A DNA stretch of 64,000 bases, from the NCBI GenBank assembly GCA_047967505.1, contig CM106541.1. One strand, written 5' to 3'. The notes beneath the pieces were generated by a model. The model had not been told where the DNA came from. It did no database searches and worked only from the letters and a program-made list of their open reading frames with translations. How positions within the stretch are numbered: the first letter of the stretch is position 1; the number at the start of each line of letters is the position of its first letter. This document shows, in pieces, positions 1-10,690 of the stretch. The translations under genes and the position numbers were made by a program. This DNA comes from Dipteris shenzhenensis. Lineage: Eukaryota; Polypodiophyta; Polypodiopsida; Gleicheniales.

Positions 1-495
1 CAAGTGCTTCTATTGCAACAAGGCATGGCACAAGCAGAATGAGTGCCGGAAGAATATTGCAGATGAGAAGAACGGAGTAAAGAAAGAGTCCAACAATGGC
101 GCATAGGCAGTACCAGTAGAGCTGCTCGTAGCAATTGAGGAGATTTGCATGGAAGTAGTTCATGTACTTGCGGATGAACCTTGGATCATTGACAGTGGTG
201 CATCGAGCCACATGACCAGTTGGAAGGATTGGTATACCTCTCTACAGCCGGTAGGGAATGACATCCTGGTAGCAGTCGGCAATGATGCAAAATGTCTGGC
301 CAAAGGAAAATATATGATTGCTCTCAAGTCAGATGGAGTTGTAAAAGAGTTGTCCGATGTTCTTTATGTGCCAGATATCAAGAGGAACTTGTTGTCCGTT
401 TTTGCGATTACAGATCGGGACCTCAAAGTTTAATTCGATAAGAATGGTGCACAGATTCTGGATCTTGAAGGGAAGGTCATTGGTAAAGGTACACG
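1..495 (+). pseudogene. Copia-1 fragment: gag zinc knuckle and protease
   Basis: The window opens inside a Ty1/copia gag-pol. The first codons give a CCHC knuckle (C-FY-C-NKAW-H-KQNE-C), the nucleocapsid RNA-binding motif. An in-frame TAG follows near 112. The retropepsin segment WIIDSGASSHMTSW has the DSG active site, and the usual LSDVLYVPDIKRNLLSV block comes after it. A TAA at about 431 breaks the frame before integrase. Similarity to the (-) copy at 2450-2960 stops at about 495. The two pieces are therefore inverted copies of one family. The fragment is dead; its 5' part lies outside the window. Confidence 0.85.
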
Positions 496-1126
496 ACGCT
501 CATGTAGTCCACATCTTAGGGTGGCTACTTTAATACATTCCTATACCATACCTTAGCCTCTAATTATGTCTCTCAACATTTCTTCTTCCTTGACCGTTTG
601 TTGTTGGTTTCTGCTGGAGGGTCTAGCTTGGGATATTGTACTACCATTAATGCTTGAAGGATGGCTATGTCATTATCAAATATTTGACCTTCTAATGTTG
701 TATTTTTCACTTCTATTTCCAAATCCCAATAAAATTCTTCACCATAGACTTCAATGATGGCCTCTTTCGGATCTGAAGCCTTTGTCTGTGGCTCTCCCAT
801 GCAGGCACAATATCATGCATAAACTGAGGCATACAAGAGTGGTTGCAAATAATAAACACAGTGGAACAGCGGATGCACTGAAGGAGACAAAGTAAGGGGC
901 AAAGTGCATGATCTGGAATATTATTTCTCTCTTCCCACCGATAAACGGCTGTGAATGCACATGCGGGAATAATGAATGCTAAAATTAAGGTGTGCAAAGC
1001 GTACTTGCAGGGAGTAAATACAGTGGAACAGTGTACTTGCAGGGAGTACAGTGGAACAGTGTAGGCATTGAAGGAGACAGAATAAGAGGAAAAGTGCTTC
1101 CTTTGGAAGAGAATTTGCAGAGTAGT
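496..1126. other. Unassigned spacer with a short imperfect repeat
   Basis: No recognisable protein lies here. A 75-codon frame on the (-) strand (800-573) matches nothing I know. A 49 bp motif starting CAGTGGAACAG occurs at 859-907 and again, diverged, at 1049-1097. A 16 bp unit GTACTTGCAGGGAGTA repeats at 1001 and 1033. The stretch sits between two inverted copia-1 pieces and may be a relic of an older insertion. Confidence 0.5.
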
Positions 1127-2879
1127 TCTTCATTATGGAGCCATACTCTGACTGCATAGCCTCCATCCACCTAGCATCGCCCTGTGCCTCTTTAAGACAC
1201 TTGGGTTCATCAGCACAGATCACTTCTGTCATCAAAGCATAGTTGACTAGGTGTTCCTGTGCCCTTCTTTGCTCCTCTAATCTCTTGGACAGGCGGTGTT
1301 CGGATGGCTCCTCCTCAATGTCTGGAGGTTCTCTGCTGTCCAAAAGCTGCTTTACCCACTTCGGGAATGGCCGTTGCCGTTGTGGTTCTGCAGGCTCTTC
1401 TTCATCTTCTTTGTCTTGAATCCTCCCAAGCACCGTTGGGGGAGTTCGCTCTGCTATTGGTGGCGGTACTGGATGGATATCCTGGTCCTGGTTTTCTTGG
1501 AAGGAAGCATCCTCCTCCAATTGATGTGGCTATTCTGAGAAGACTACATCGCGACTTACAATTACCTTCTTGCTAACAGGGTTATAGAGACGGTAACCCT
1601 TCGCCTCTTCACTGTAGCCCAAGAAAATACACTTCCGGCTCTTCGGTTCCCATTTGGTCCTGGTAGCATCAGGGACATGCACAAAACAGTCACATCCAGA
1701 AACTTTGAAATGTGCAACTAAAGGTTTCTTACCAGAAAAGGCTTGCAGTGGAGTCATCCCGTTCACAACTTTCGTGTAGCTACGATTGAGGATGTAAACT
1801 GCAGTGTTACATGCTTCAGCCCAGAAAGTCTTTGGCAAATCTTCCCTTTCATCATACTCCGGCCCATTTCGCAGATGACGCGCATCTTGCGTTCTGCTAC
1901 TCCATTTTGCTGTGATGTATGTGGCGGGGGTTTTTGCCTCTTGATTCTGTGACTTTTGCAGTAACTTTCGAATTCAGTTGATGTGAACTCTCCACCTCTG
2001 TCTGATCTCAGCTTCTTCACCTTCCTCCCCGATTCTTTCTCAACCATTACATGCCATTCCTTGAACCTACTGAAAGCCTCATCTTTCGTCTTCAGGAAGT
2101 ATATCCATATCCTTCTACTGTAGTCGTTGATCAGCGTCATGAAGTAGAAGGAACCACCCAAAGCTTCTGTCTCCATCTTTTCGCAGAGGTCCATGTGAAC
2201 GAGCACTAGAGGAGCCTTTGCTCTGCTGGCCTCTTTAGGAAAGGGCTGCCGATGCTGCTTGCCCATCATGCAAGCTTCACATACATCGGGCAGATCTGAA
2301 ATTGCTGGTAGGTCTACAATCATTCCACTTCTATGCATCTCCTTCAGAGAACTAAGGTTTAGATGACCAAACCTCTCATGCCACAACTTAGTGTTCTTAA
2401 CATCTGCTCGAGCACTGAAAGCTGAGAGTTCGTAAATGTTGTTGCACCGTGTACCTTTACCAACGACCTTCCCTTGAAGATCCAAGATTTGTGCACCATT
2501 CTTATCGATCGAATTGCACTTTGAGGTCCCGATCCGTGATCGCAGAAACGGACAACAAGTTCCTCTTGATATCTGGCACATAAAGAACATCGGACAACTG
2601 TTTTACAACTTCATATGACTTGAGAGCAATCGTACCTTTTCCTTTTGCTAGACATTTTGCATCATTGATGACTGCTACCAGGATGTCATTCCCTACCGGC
2701 TGTAGAGAGGTATACCAATCCTTCCAACTGGTCATGTGGCGCGATGCACCACTGTCAATGATCCAAGGTTCATCCGCAGGTACATGAACTACCTCTGTGC
2801 AAATCTCCTCAATTGCTATGAACAGCTCTATAGGTATTGTATGCACGTTGTTGCTGGACTCTTTCTTCACTCTGTTCTT
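1127..2879 (-). pseudogene. Copia-1 pol: protease, integrase, start of RT
   Basis: Protease has the DSGAS motif (2870-2502 frame). A frameshift near 2515 leads to the GAG-pre-integrase block (LWHERFGHLNLSSL). The integrase core then shows its three acidic residues in the contexts VHMDL, LRSDRGGEF and QQNGVAERK. A second shift near 1840 continues into the post-core region (TFWAEACNTAVYILNRSY, KSRKCIFLGYSEEAKGYRLY). An acidic, proline-rich connector precedes the RT entry. Nothing of the RT catalytic core remains. The catalytic triad is preserved in a dead copy, so decay was mostly by indels and truncation. Confidence 0.82.
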
Positions 2880-3682
2880 CTCATCTACAATCTTCTTGCG
2901 ACACTCATTCTGCTTGTGCCCTGCCTTGTTGCAATAGAAGCACTTGATCTTCTTCTTTTGCTTTTTATCATCAGAAGAAGATGGGTTACCAAAGTCCTTA
3001 CCCTTACCTTTCTTTAATCCGGTCTAGAAAGCCTCATCTTCTCCAATCCTCATCTTTTGACGCATCTCCTCCTTCAGAAGCATCGCGCTGAAATCCTCAA
3101 AGTTGAGGGGCGGATTTTTGTTCTGCGTATTCAGCGCTGTAACAAGACCGTCGTTCTTTGGTGGGAGAATTCGTATGCACCTTCGTGCTAGATTCTCGCT
3201 GGTGATGGTGATGCCAATTGCAATCATCTGATCGCGCAGATTCTTCACCCTGGTGATGAACTTCTCTGCCGCTTCAGACTCATATAACTTTTCATTCGCA
3301 AGTTGAGTCTCCAGATTCTGAATCCACGTCTGATTCGTGGTCTCGTACTGATTTTTCAAGACCGTCCATGCTCCTCCACTGTGGTGATATGTTGAATTAA
3401 TGCCATGATGGAGTCTCTAACACTGCAGACAATAGAACACAACGCATCTGCATTTCTTCTTGTCCATGCGAGAATCTCATCCGCAGTTGGTACTATCAGT
3501 TGTCTTGCATTGGCTGGATCCGGTCTCGGAACCGGTTTCACGTCCACCCCAGTAGCAGTGTCCCAAAGCTCATATGCGCTTAGGATGGTCTTCATCTTGA
3601 ACTTCCAGAGAGGATAGTTAGAGCCGTCCAACTTTCCGCTTTCGCCGAACGGTGGGATACGCAGTCTTGCGGCCTGGGCCAT
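2880..3682 (-). pseudogene. Copia-1 gag
   Basis: Capsid-type gag begins MAQAARLRIPPFGESGKLDG and has the UBN2-like signature DGSNYPLWKFKMKTIL, typical of plant copia gag. The frame shifts near 3360, where one base appears lost, and continues as LKNQYETTNQTWIQNLETQL. An in-frame TAG near 3022 (probably CAG in the ancestor) precedes a lysine-rich linker and the CCHC knuckle (CFYCNKAGHKQNEC, about 2940-2900). The ATG at 3682-3680 lies 58 bases 3' of the PBS, a normal leader length, which supports this start. The product would package element RNA in cytoplasmic particles; this copy cannot make it intact. Confidence 0.8.
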
Positions 3683-3740
3683 CTCTCATAATCTGCTCGC
3701 AAATAGAAACACACTACCAAATCTTCTTGCTAGAGTCCAG

Positions 3741-3752
3741 GCTCTGATACCA
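3741..3752 (-). promoter_or_regulatory. Copia-1 primer-binding site
   Basis: The (-) strand reads TGGTATCAGAGC, the complement of the 3' end of plant initiator tRNA-Met. It directly abuts the LTR end (...CTTACA), as expected for minus-strand priming. Confidence 0.9.
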
Positions 3753-4420
3753 TGTAAGAAAATAATACAACGTCTGTGCTCAACAGATAACAGGATCTTG
3801 TACGCAAGAGATAAAACAAGATAGTATGGATAATCAAAAATTTGATTACTGTAGAACTGATACAATAGATGGTGCTTCCTCCCAGCCGTGCGCTCCTGTC
3901 AAAGAAGCTTCGATGGCGTGCTGAAAATAGTAGAAGACGGAGGCTGAATGCTAAGTAATAAGGGTTGCTATAGCCAGTGATGAAATGGGCTTCACAGGCT
4001 TGCTCTTATATAGCCACCAGCCGTAGTCGGTTAGGCTCAATTGGGTGGCCGACCCAGTCCGCCCAAAACGGTCGACTAGGGGTCGAAATAGGCCACCGAC
4101 CATACGATAGAATTGGTGCGCAAAACAGAGCAACTTACCTACAGTTCCCGTCCGGCCCACAACCATCCGGGATCATCTGAGGCTCCAAATGGGCCCCACA
4201 ACCCGAGAGTGGGCTGCCCCGAAAATGCTCCATCTACGCTCAGTGCGGTCAGTCAAGGGATGCCTTCCCGCACTTGCATGTAGCCTAGTTGGCAGTGTGC
4301 CAACTCTGTCTGAAGCCGTCCAGCCATCAGGCCACACATGGCCCCCATCTGGTGTCCAAACCAGGACCTACTGGATAACCGAGCTACTCAAATGCCTTCT
4401 CCTCATATGGGGGGCTTACA
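3753..4420 (-). repeat. Copia-1 5' LTR (668 bp)
   Basis: The ends form a perfect 6 bp inverted repeat: the (-) strand starts TGTAAG and ends CTTACA. The PBS lies immediately inside. A TATA-like GGCTATATAAGAGC (about 4016-4003) is placed as a U3 promoter. The TGTAAGCCCCC start resembles that of the LTR-like block at 41847. Confidence 0.85.
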
Positions 4421-4427
4421 AGTAGAG

Positions 4428-4907
4428 TTAGCTGGTTCCCGTGTAGTTACATGAGAGTGGAGCATTGATATCTAACAAAAATAATGTCTTAGAGACATCC
4501 TCTTCCCTAATTTGTACTTGATGATATCCTAACCTTAAATCAATTTTAGTAAAAGATTTTTCCCCTTGAAATTGATCAAAGAGCTCATCAATGTGAGGCA
4601 TAGGATACTTATCTTTTATGGAGATTTTATTTAGTGCACAGTGACCTATGCATAAATGCATAGTACCATTCTTTTTCTTTACCAGTAAAACTTGTGCAAA
4701 CCAAGATGAGCTACTTGGTTGAATTTGGCCCTTCCTAAGGTATTTAGTTAATTTTCTTTCGACCTCACGATCCTTCGTTTGACTAAGCCTATATGGGGGT
4801 TTACAAATAGGGGTAGATCTAGGAATCAAATCTATTCTATGATCTACTTCTCTCTCAGGGGGTAAACTATCAGGTAAATCAGACGAAAAAAACATCTTTA
4901 AATTCAA
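4428..4907 (-). pseudogene. Gypsy reverse transcriptase, N-terminal part
   Basis: The frame gives the canonical gypsy RT entry: LPPEREVDHRIDLIP, then KPPYRLSQTKDREVERKL, VLLVKKKNGTMHLCI, ALNKISIKDKYPMPHIDELF and FTKIDLRLGYHQVQI. The KIDLRLGYHQ block holds the first catalytic aspartate. The frame ends before the YxDD block, so the palm domain is incomplete. Similarity fades at about 4480. The last 60 bases before the copia-1 LTR are unrelated. Confidence 0.82.
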
Positions 4908-5091
4908 ACATTAATTATTGAAGAAGATTTATACTTTTTAACATTATAAAAAACATTATTACCTTGGCATGGAGTATCAATTCCAATTCTATCGAACAAA
5001 TAAGAGGAGAGTTTGGAACAGCATGTTCTCCTTGAATCTAGAAGACTCTACCCTCTTTTTCAAACATAATGGAGTTATTAAGATAACTCCG

Positions 5092-5601
5092 TCATAAGCT
5101 ATGTCCACAACTATACAACCACTCTCGACCAAGCATTATGTCTGTTTGATCGAGATGCATGATTTGGAAATCCAAAGCATCTTGATAACCTTGAATATCC
5201 ACCTCTATACCATGTATCATGGTGTCCCAAACCTTTTTATGACTGCCCTTTGCCAAAGAGACAAGACATTTATGGGCAATTGGACTCTCAAAAAAATTTA
5301 TTTTTTTGACTAACTTGGTTATTACTTCATCTAGGATTTTCAAAGTATCACTAATAGTTCCTAGCTATGTTTCCATATTTTGTGTTCGAGTTTCAAGTTT
5401 ACTGAATTTCATATATGGAATTCCATAATCACCGTAATCTGTGTCTTCCATTTCAACGTTATCCTCCTGAGTTTCATTTTGTACTTCCTCATGTATTTCC
5501 TCTCCAGCTATAGCTTTTCCTTTTCTAGCTCTCCCTAACCATTTCATCTCTTCTGGAGTTATCATTTTAAAAATGGTATTTTTCAAGAAATTATAAAGCA
5601 A
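5092..5601 (-). pseudogene. Gypsy gag-pol linker and protease segment
   Basis: Two short frames (5601-5365 and 5343-5092) carry an acidic linker (NETQEDNVEMEDTDYGDYG) and the distal half of a retropepsin-like domain (GYQDALDFQIMHLDQTDIML, then GREWLY). The ILG/MLGREWL motif is the characteristic second half of gypsy protease. The catalytic DSG/DTG half is not visible. A stop separates the two frames. A near-identical copy lies about 1069 bp away at 6206-6670, truncated inside the protease at HLD. Confidence 0.6.
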
Positions 5602-6199
5602 AAAGCTTTATACTAGAGGAAAAATGCAATGCCCACTTCCCTGCTATTTGTTCAATGGTCTTGGATTCACATCTTCACACTTTCTTCGACCCACGACATC
5701 TCGCTTTCTTTTAGTTCATCATCCTTTCACTCTCACTTCTTTCATTTCCCTCGATCTCAAACTTCAAAATCCCGCTTTCTTCTTTTGATTATGGCAAGGT
5801 TCAAGAGAGTGAAAAAAGGGGTGAAGAGGATCGTAGAATCTTGGGAGAAAGAGGGGGTGAAAAAATGATTTTTTCGAACCTTGGGGAAGAGGGTTATAAA
5901 GAGAGGGATGAGGAGGCTCTTTCAAAGGTTGAAAAACCTTTGAATGACATGGCAATTCTTTGTCTACTGAAGGAATTTCTCTGTGAAGGTTGCATGACAA
6001 CCGTGATCATGGAAATCCTGTTCTCTATCACAATTGGCGACCACAGCTTCTCCTAACAAATTTTGCATGCGGTTTGCCTTACCAAAGCTTGCATACACAC
6101 CCACCAAAGATTCTTATATACAAAAGTGAGTTCCTATCCACCGTTGAGACTGCAGCATGCAAATGGATGATACAGAAGAACAGCTCTGATACCAAATGT
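5131..6199 (-). repeat. Tandem duplication, unit 1 (internal side)
   Basis: This roughly 1069 bp unit runs from the protease segment through a pyrimidine-rich stretch to a PBS copy (gctctgatacca at 6183-6194) plus the first bases of the LTR edge (tgta). It repeats at 6200-7264, with similarity continuous across both units. Unit 1 continues into protease and RT; unit 2 abuts the genuine LTR. Confidence 0.85.
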
Positions 6200-7264
6200 A
6201 AGCACTATGTCTATTCAATCGAGATGCATGATTTGAAAATCCAAGGCATCCTGATAGCCTTGAATATCCACCTCTACACCATGTATCATGGTGTCCCAAA
6301 CCTTTTTATGACTGCCCTTTGCCAAAGAGACAGGATATTTATGGGCAATTGGACTCTCAAAAAAATTTATTTTTTTGACTAACTTGGTTATTACTTCATC
6401 TAGGATTTTCAAAGTATCACTAATAGTTCCTAGCTATCTTTCCATATTTTTTGTTCAAGTTTCGAGTTTACTGAATTTCATATATGGAATTCCATAATCA
6501 CCGTAATCTGTGTCTTCCATTTCCATGTTATCCTCTTGAGTTTCATTTTGTACTTCCTCATGTATTTCCTCTCCAGCTATAGCTTTTCCTTTTCTAGCTC
6601 TCCCTAACCATTTCATCTCTTCTAGAGTTATCATTTTAAAAATGGTATTTTTCAAGAAATTATAAAGCAAAAAGCTTTATACTAGAGGAAAAATGCAATG
6701 CCCACTTCCCTGCTATTTGTTCAATGGTCTTGGATTCACATCTTCACGCTTTCTTTGACCCATGACTTCTCGCTTTCTTTTAGTTCATCATCCTTTCGCT
6801 CTCACTTCTTTCGTTTCCCTTGATCTCAAACTTCAAAATCCCGCTTTCTTCTTTTGATTATGGCAAGGTTCAAGAGAGTGAAAAAAGGGGTGAAGAGGAT
6901 CTTAGAAGCCTGGGAGAAAGAGGGGGTGAAAAAAGGATTTTTTTCGAACCTTGGGGAAGAGGGTTATAAAGAGAGGGATGAGGAGGCTCTTTCAAAGGTT
7001 GAAAAACCTTTGAATGACATGGCAATTCTTTGAAGGAATTTCTCTATGAAGGTTGCATGACAATCGTGACGATGGAAATCCTATTCTCTCTCACAGTTGA
7101 CAACCATAGCTTCTCCTAACAAATTTTGCATACGGTTTGTCTTACCAAAGCTTGCATGCACACCCACCAAAGATTCTTATATGCAGAAGTGAGTTCCTAT
7201 CCGTCGTTGAGACTGCAGCATGCAAATGGACGATACAGAAGAATAGCTCTGATACCAAATGTAA
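6200..7264 (-). repeat. Tandem duplication, unit 2 (LTR side)
   Basis: This copy carries the protease fragment 6412-6206, the linker frame 6670-6455, the leader and the functional-position PBS (7246-7257). It is a few bases shorter than unit 1 (PBS spacing 1063). The lost bases lie near 7031, where part of GTCTACTGAAGG is missing. Confidence 0.85.
7246..7257 (-). promoter_or_regulatory. Chromovirus primer-binding site
   Basis: The (-) strand reads TGGTATCAGAGC two bases inside the LTR end (...GTTACA TT TGGTATCAGAGC), matching initiator tRNA-Met. The duplicate at 6183-6194 is followed by protease sequence instead of an LTR. Confidence 0.85.
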
Positions 7265-7618
7265 CGACTCCAACTTCATACAGGACTCTCTCAAAAATAA
7301 CCACCCAGCCGCGGGTCCCATCAAGCTCTCTTTCTTTTTTATCGGTTTCTCTGGAACCCTCCCTCCTTACCCAATGCTTGCCACTTGGAGCCCACCTAAG
7401 TGCCACATATCCACCATTAAGGACCTTAGTACATTTCTTGCCTTTAGGCCTTAACATTGCACTCCCCATTCTTGCCTAGGCCTAGGATAGTTCCTAGTCC
7501 CCAGCCCTTAGTCCCCAGCCCTCTAGGCTCCCATCAACCAAGCACTGTCGAGCCCTCTCGGTCTCTTGCCTCACCAGAACCCAATCCTCAAACTTCCTTG
7601 AGTATGGCTGATGTAGCA
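7260..7618 (-). repeat. Chromovirus 5' LTR (359 bp)
   Basis: The (+) strand reads TGTAACGACTCC through CTGATGTAGCA. It aligns with the LTRs at 20377-20713, 50607-50796 and 61865-62207 (shared blocks CTCTCAAAAATAACCACC and CCAATGCTTGCCACTTGGAG). A duplicated CCCCAGCCCTTAGTC near 7500 is specific to this copy. Confidence 0.85.
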
Positions 7619-8920
7619 AGAAACCCCTAGTCAGTACTATAGAATCATCAGGATAAATACATGGGCACCAATTGTATCAAAACTTTTGCCAATCCTCATC
7701 ATCATCTGCCATCCTCCATCGTCAAGCCAACCAGATGCTTCAAATGTCAAAACTATTCACTAGCTTGGCCAAGGAGGAGCACGCCCAAGAATTGGAAAGA
7801 CAAACTGTAGCATGCATCCAACACCAATTCCATGGAATCACAATAGAGGTCATGGCACTTCAAGCCCAAATACATAAGAAAGAGATTGAAGAAGTGTGCA
7901 TGAACCAAGCTCTCCAAGCTTAGGAGAAGGTAGAGCGGGATATGACTTCCACCATCCACCGAGCCAAATATAGCTCACAGTAGCAATTCAAGCTATGGCA
8001 ATCGTACAGACCTCCTATGACCACTTGACCTCAGCACATGCTTAGCAAATGGAGGAACTGCACAAGCTCTCGGGTCACTCTAATCCACAAAGAAGAAGAG
8101 CTCTAGGATTGCTAGAAAAACCTTGAAGAGATTCAACAATCTTTGGCGACACGCACTTTCAGCATTGAGGAGCTTACAAGGGAATGCCAATTATTAAAAG
8201 ACCAACTTGCCACCAATATAGAGGCAAGCACTGCTCAAGCTCAAGTGTTGGACTAGTGGTCGAATACCAATGAAGCCATTCCTCAACAAGCACAGGTCAC
8301 CTTGCATATGAAAAAGCTTAAGGATGCAATCTCAAAAGATAGCCATATCAAAGCTTGAACTCCAATTGCTAGTACAAAACAATGAGGCAATGGAAGATAA
8401 CAGAAATGAAGCTGCACTACAGTGCATGACGGTGGTGTACCAAGAGCTTGTGGCTACTCTACAAGCTGAAGATCATCTCAGAGCACGAGTGCTTATCCAA
8501 TAGAAACAAATCCATTTCAAGATCATATCTGCTCATCCAAACATAAAATGGGAACGTTCCAAAGGGGCAAAAACTCTGTGCAAAATCTACCAAGGCTTGT
8601 TCGAAGAAGGAAAAAATATATTCTACCTATCACACATGCCAAGTTTACTGCACTCAGGATGGATGCTTTCATAGCATATGTATGCATCATGGGAAATCCT
8701 CCCCTCAAGGTCATTGGTGGTTTGTTGCCATTGCTACAAAAGCATCATTCTTATCTACAGGGCATGAGATAACCAACATCCCACCCTTGCAGCAGCTGAT
8801 GATCCCATCGCACCAACAAAAAGAAGTATAGGAGGATGACATGGATGGCCTATCTCACATATAACTTGCCATATCTATCCACTCTCTATGCCAATATCAT
8901 AATCTCACTTACCCTTTTCT
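7619..8920 (+). pseudogene. Decayed coiled-coil reading frame, unknown
   Basis: I do not recognise this gene. Frames that switch by indels encode glutamine-, glutamate- and leucine-rich helices (KEEHAQELERQTVACIQ; ELTRECQLLKDQLATNIEAS; AMEDNRNEAALQ). This pattern fits a long coiled coil. At least eight stops or shifts occur between 7690 and 8520. Further on is a basic patch (LVRRRKKYILP, near 8600). It could be a retrotransposon accessory or gag-like ORF, or a dead host gene; no neighbour decides between these. Confidence 0.35.
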
Positions 8921-8927
8921 ATTGTCA

Positions 8928-9030
8928 TAATGGGGGCGAGTACAAGTCTACTACATTCAATGTTTTTTGTGGACACCTTGGAATAAAAAGACACATGCAA
9001 ATATACCCTAGAGTAGAGTGGAGTAGCTAA
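8928..9030 (+). pseudogene. Copia integrase scrap
   Basis: About 34 codons give HNGGEYKSTTFNVFCGHLGI then KR, which matches the copia integrase block around the second catalytic residue (normally DNGGEY). Here that Asp reads His. A degenerate remnant of the downstream PQQNG region follows, then a stop. No other part of a copia element is nearby. Confidence 0.55.
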
Positions 9031-9059
9031 AAAGGTTGCACTTGAACACCAAAGACAAG

Positions 9060-10303
9060 GCAGGAAACTTGAGATATCCATATTTAATAGCTTGCTTCAT
9101 TCGAGACCTTTAAAGAGTTCACATCTTTTAGATAATGTGCATATGTTCAAGAGGAAAGGGGAAATATTATGGAGACATATGAATGATGAGACATTTACAA
9201 TAGCTTGTTCATCAGAAATTATGGTAAGGAGGATCTATGATGGAAAGGATGGCTTGTCCATGAGTCTCTATTTACATTATTGTATGTTTGATAAATGCAG
9301 ATAAAAATTTTCCAGGAACATTGAGTGGGGAGGATGAGAAAGAGATATCAAGAGAAGTCTTGCAAGGCAAATGGAAGGAGGTAACTTTATTTGATGAAAC
9401 CCAAGAGAGAATTTTGACATTTGCACTATACAATTCAAAGAACATGCAAAAGTGGCTAGAGATCTATGAAAATGAGAAATGGGGGGTAAGAGAGGAAAAG
9501 GATTAAACAAATCAAAAGGGATAGAAAAAGGATTAAACAAATAAAAAAGGATAGCAATCAAGTAACATACCCTCTTGAGTTAGAGAAAAAAAGTGTCCTC
9601 TAGATTGGTACAAGATATTATAAGCAAGGCATACTCTAATGGATCTCATGTGACTCACAACAAGGAGGAGATATCATTCAAATGTGATTGCCATGTAAGT
9701 CAACTTGTTTATCTTTTTATTTGCATTTCATCTTACAACTTGCATTTGCAAGAATTTGATTACATCTTTGTATTATTATAGGCACGTGCCTATGGTGATA
9801 TGTGGGCCTATAGTCATCTCTTTTGCATTGAGAGGATTGATCAATGGTGAATGACAATGGATTCTAGTCTTATTGCATCATGTCGACAACAAAATCATGC
9901 AAGTGTAAGAGACACAAATGTAATTGATAGAGACATTTGGAGAATTAGAGCAAATAATTGAAGCCAACAAGTTACAATAGGCTTTTCAAGATTAAGCTAT
10001 TCAATGCATGACGGTTCCAATTGATTTACAAGCATCCGATTGCAATAGTTAGAAAGGAGTGAATTTGATTTTATGAAATTGATTCTTTGAAAGTGTTTCC
10101 ATCATCTGACAAACTATTTGTGCTGCCTAAGCATTGTCAACAAGCCTTATTTCGTGAGGTTGCAAAAATGGTTACATGTAGGACATGTTTTTTTGAAAAT
10201 ACAGATATGGATACTCATGATGAAGATGCAATGTCCTCAAACGATGAGGACCATGATAAATACAAAGAAGAAAAACTCACCAATATTAATGAATTCAACC
10301 ACA
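9060..10303 (+). pseudogene. Probable CACTA-type transposon protein relic (DUF4216-like)
   Basis: Broken frames read NVHMFKRKG..LWRHM, then FPGTLSGEDEKEISREVLQG, ARAYGDMWAYSHLFCIERID, ASVRDTNVID and finally LFVLPKHCQQALFREV, followed by an acidic tail (HDEDAMSSNDEDHDKYKEEK). The last blocks resemble the DUF4216 region at the C-terminus of plant En/Spm (CACTA) transposon proteins, where a hydrophobic F-VLP--C-Q-F--V motif is usual. An acidic continuation (KSEDEGDESDDSDI then stop, 12814-12855) lies beyond the LTR element inserted at 10309. The family call is by eye and moderate; no terminal inverted repeats were found. Confidence 0.42.
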
Positions 10304-10308
10304 AGGTC

Positions 10309-10596
10309 TGTTGGAAAACGTGGGATAGAAGAGATGCATCTTGGAAGAGAAGTGAGAACACCAGATGCAAACCAAAAAGTGTTGTTCCCTTTGATTGTGA
10401 GAGACGTGACTATCTCTTATAGAAATGGGAAAAGGGTGGCCTAGATCATATAGGCACCTTCCATAAATCAGTGGCAATCAGCCCCTACATCATAAGAACT
10501 AGCTAAATTAAAGGAACCTCCCATGTGGGGGCCTTTGTACTTACATCATCACTTATGTCATAGTCTAGACACCTCATAGCACTAGGTGTGCCTCTA

Positions 10597-10630
<34 letters not shown>

Positions 10631-10690
10631 GACTCCCCTAGATGCACACATGCACCTTAGAGCAAGCCCTTGATCACATTTATCCCAATA
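10309..10690 (-). repeat. 3' LTR of non-autonomous element (382 bp)
   Basis: The (+) strand starts TGTTGGAAAACGTGGG and ends TTTATCCCAATA; the last TG/CA base pair is mutated compared with the partner LTR (CCCAACA). It contains an (AC)n tract at about 10598-10627, longer than in the partner. Confidence 0.85.
10598..10627 (+). repeat. (AC)n microsatellite in LTR
   Basis: About 15 AC units. The partner LTR has about 10 (12703-12722), a length change after insertion. Confidence 0.9.

Larger units (their letters stand above)
1127..4420 (-). mobile_element. Copia-1 LTR retrotransposon, 3'-truncated
   Basis: The order on the (-) strand is 5' LTR (4420-3753), tRNA-iMet PBS (3752-3741), gag, CCHC, protease, integrase, and the first residues of reverse transcriptase. 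The gag-protease-integrase-RT order is that of Ty1/copia. Similarity ends at about 1127, just after the RT entry motif (DARWMEAMQSEYGSIMKN). RT, RNase H and the 3' LTR are missing, so no target duplication can be tested. Frameshifts and stops occur throughout, so this copy cannot be autonomous. Its LTR lies within 10 to 60 bp of a truncated chromovirus RT, which suggests insertion into or beside that older element. Confidence 0.88.
4428..7618 (-). mobile_element. Chromovirus copy 1 (Ty3/gypsy), truncated and internally duplicated
   Basis: On the (-) strand the order is 5' LTR (7618-7260), PBS (7257-7246), leader and linker, protease, then a reverse transcriptase that stops near 4480, next to the copia-1 LTR. 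The region from PBS to protease is present twice in tandem (about 6200-7264 and 5131-6199), so there are two PBS copies. No gag capsid was recognised between PBS and protease. The LTR matches those at 20377, 50607 and 61865, where it follows an integrase with a degenerate chromodomain; this is why I assign the element to the chromoviruses. Confidence 0.75.

Noticed and set aside
3741-3752. Initiator tRNA-Met-like 12-mers here and at 6183, 7246, 12405 and 25129 as tRNA genes
   Set aside because: Each is a 12 base PBS next to an LTR, with no cloverleaf around it.
5791-5868. MARFKRVKKGVKRIVESWEK on (+) as a small basic protein
   Set aside because: It is antisense to the chromovirus leader; the duplicate at 6860 differs by changes not suggestive of selection, and no partner features support it.
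7126-7479. Frames across the chromovirus LTR and PBS
   Set aside because: They cross the PBS and LTR boundary, so they are chance openings.
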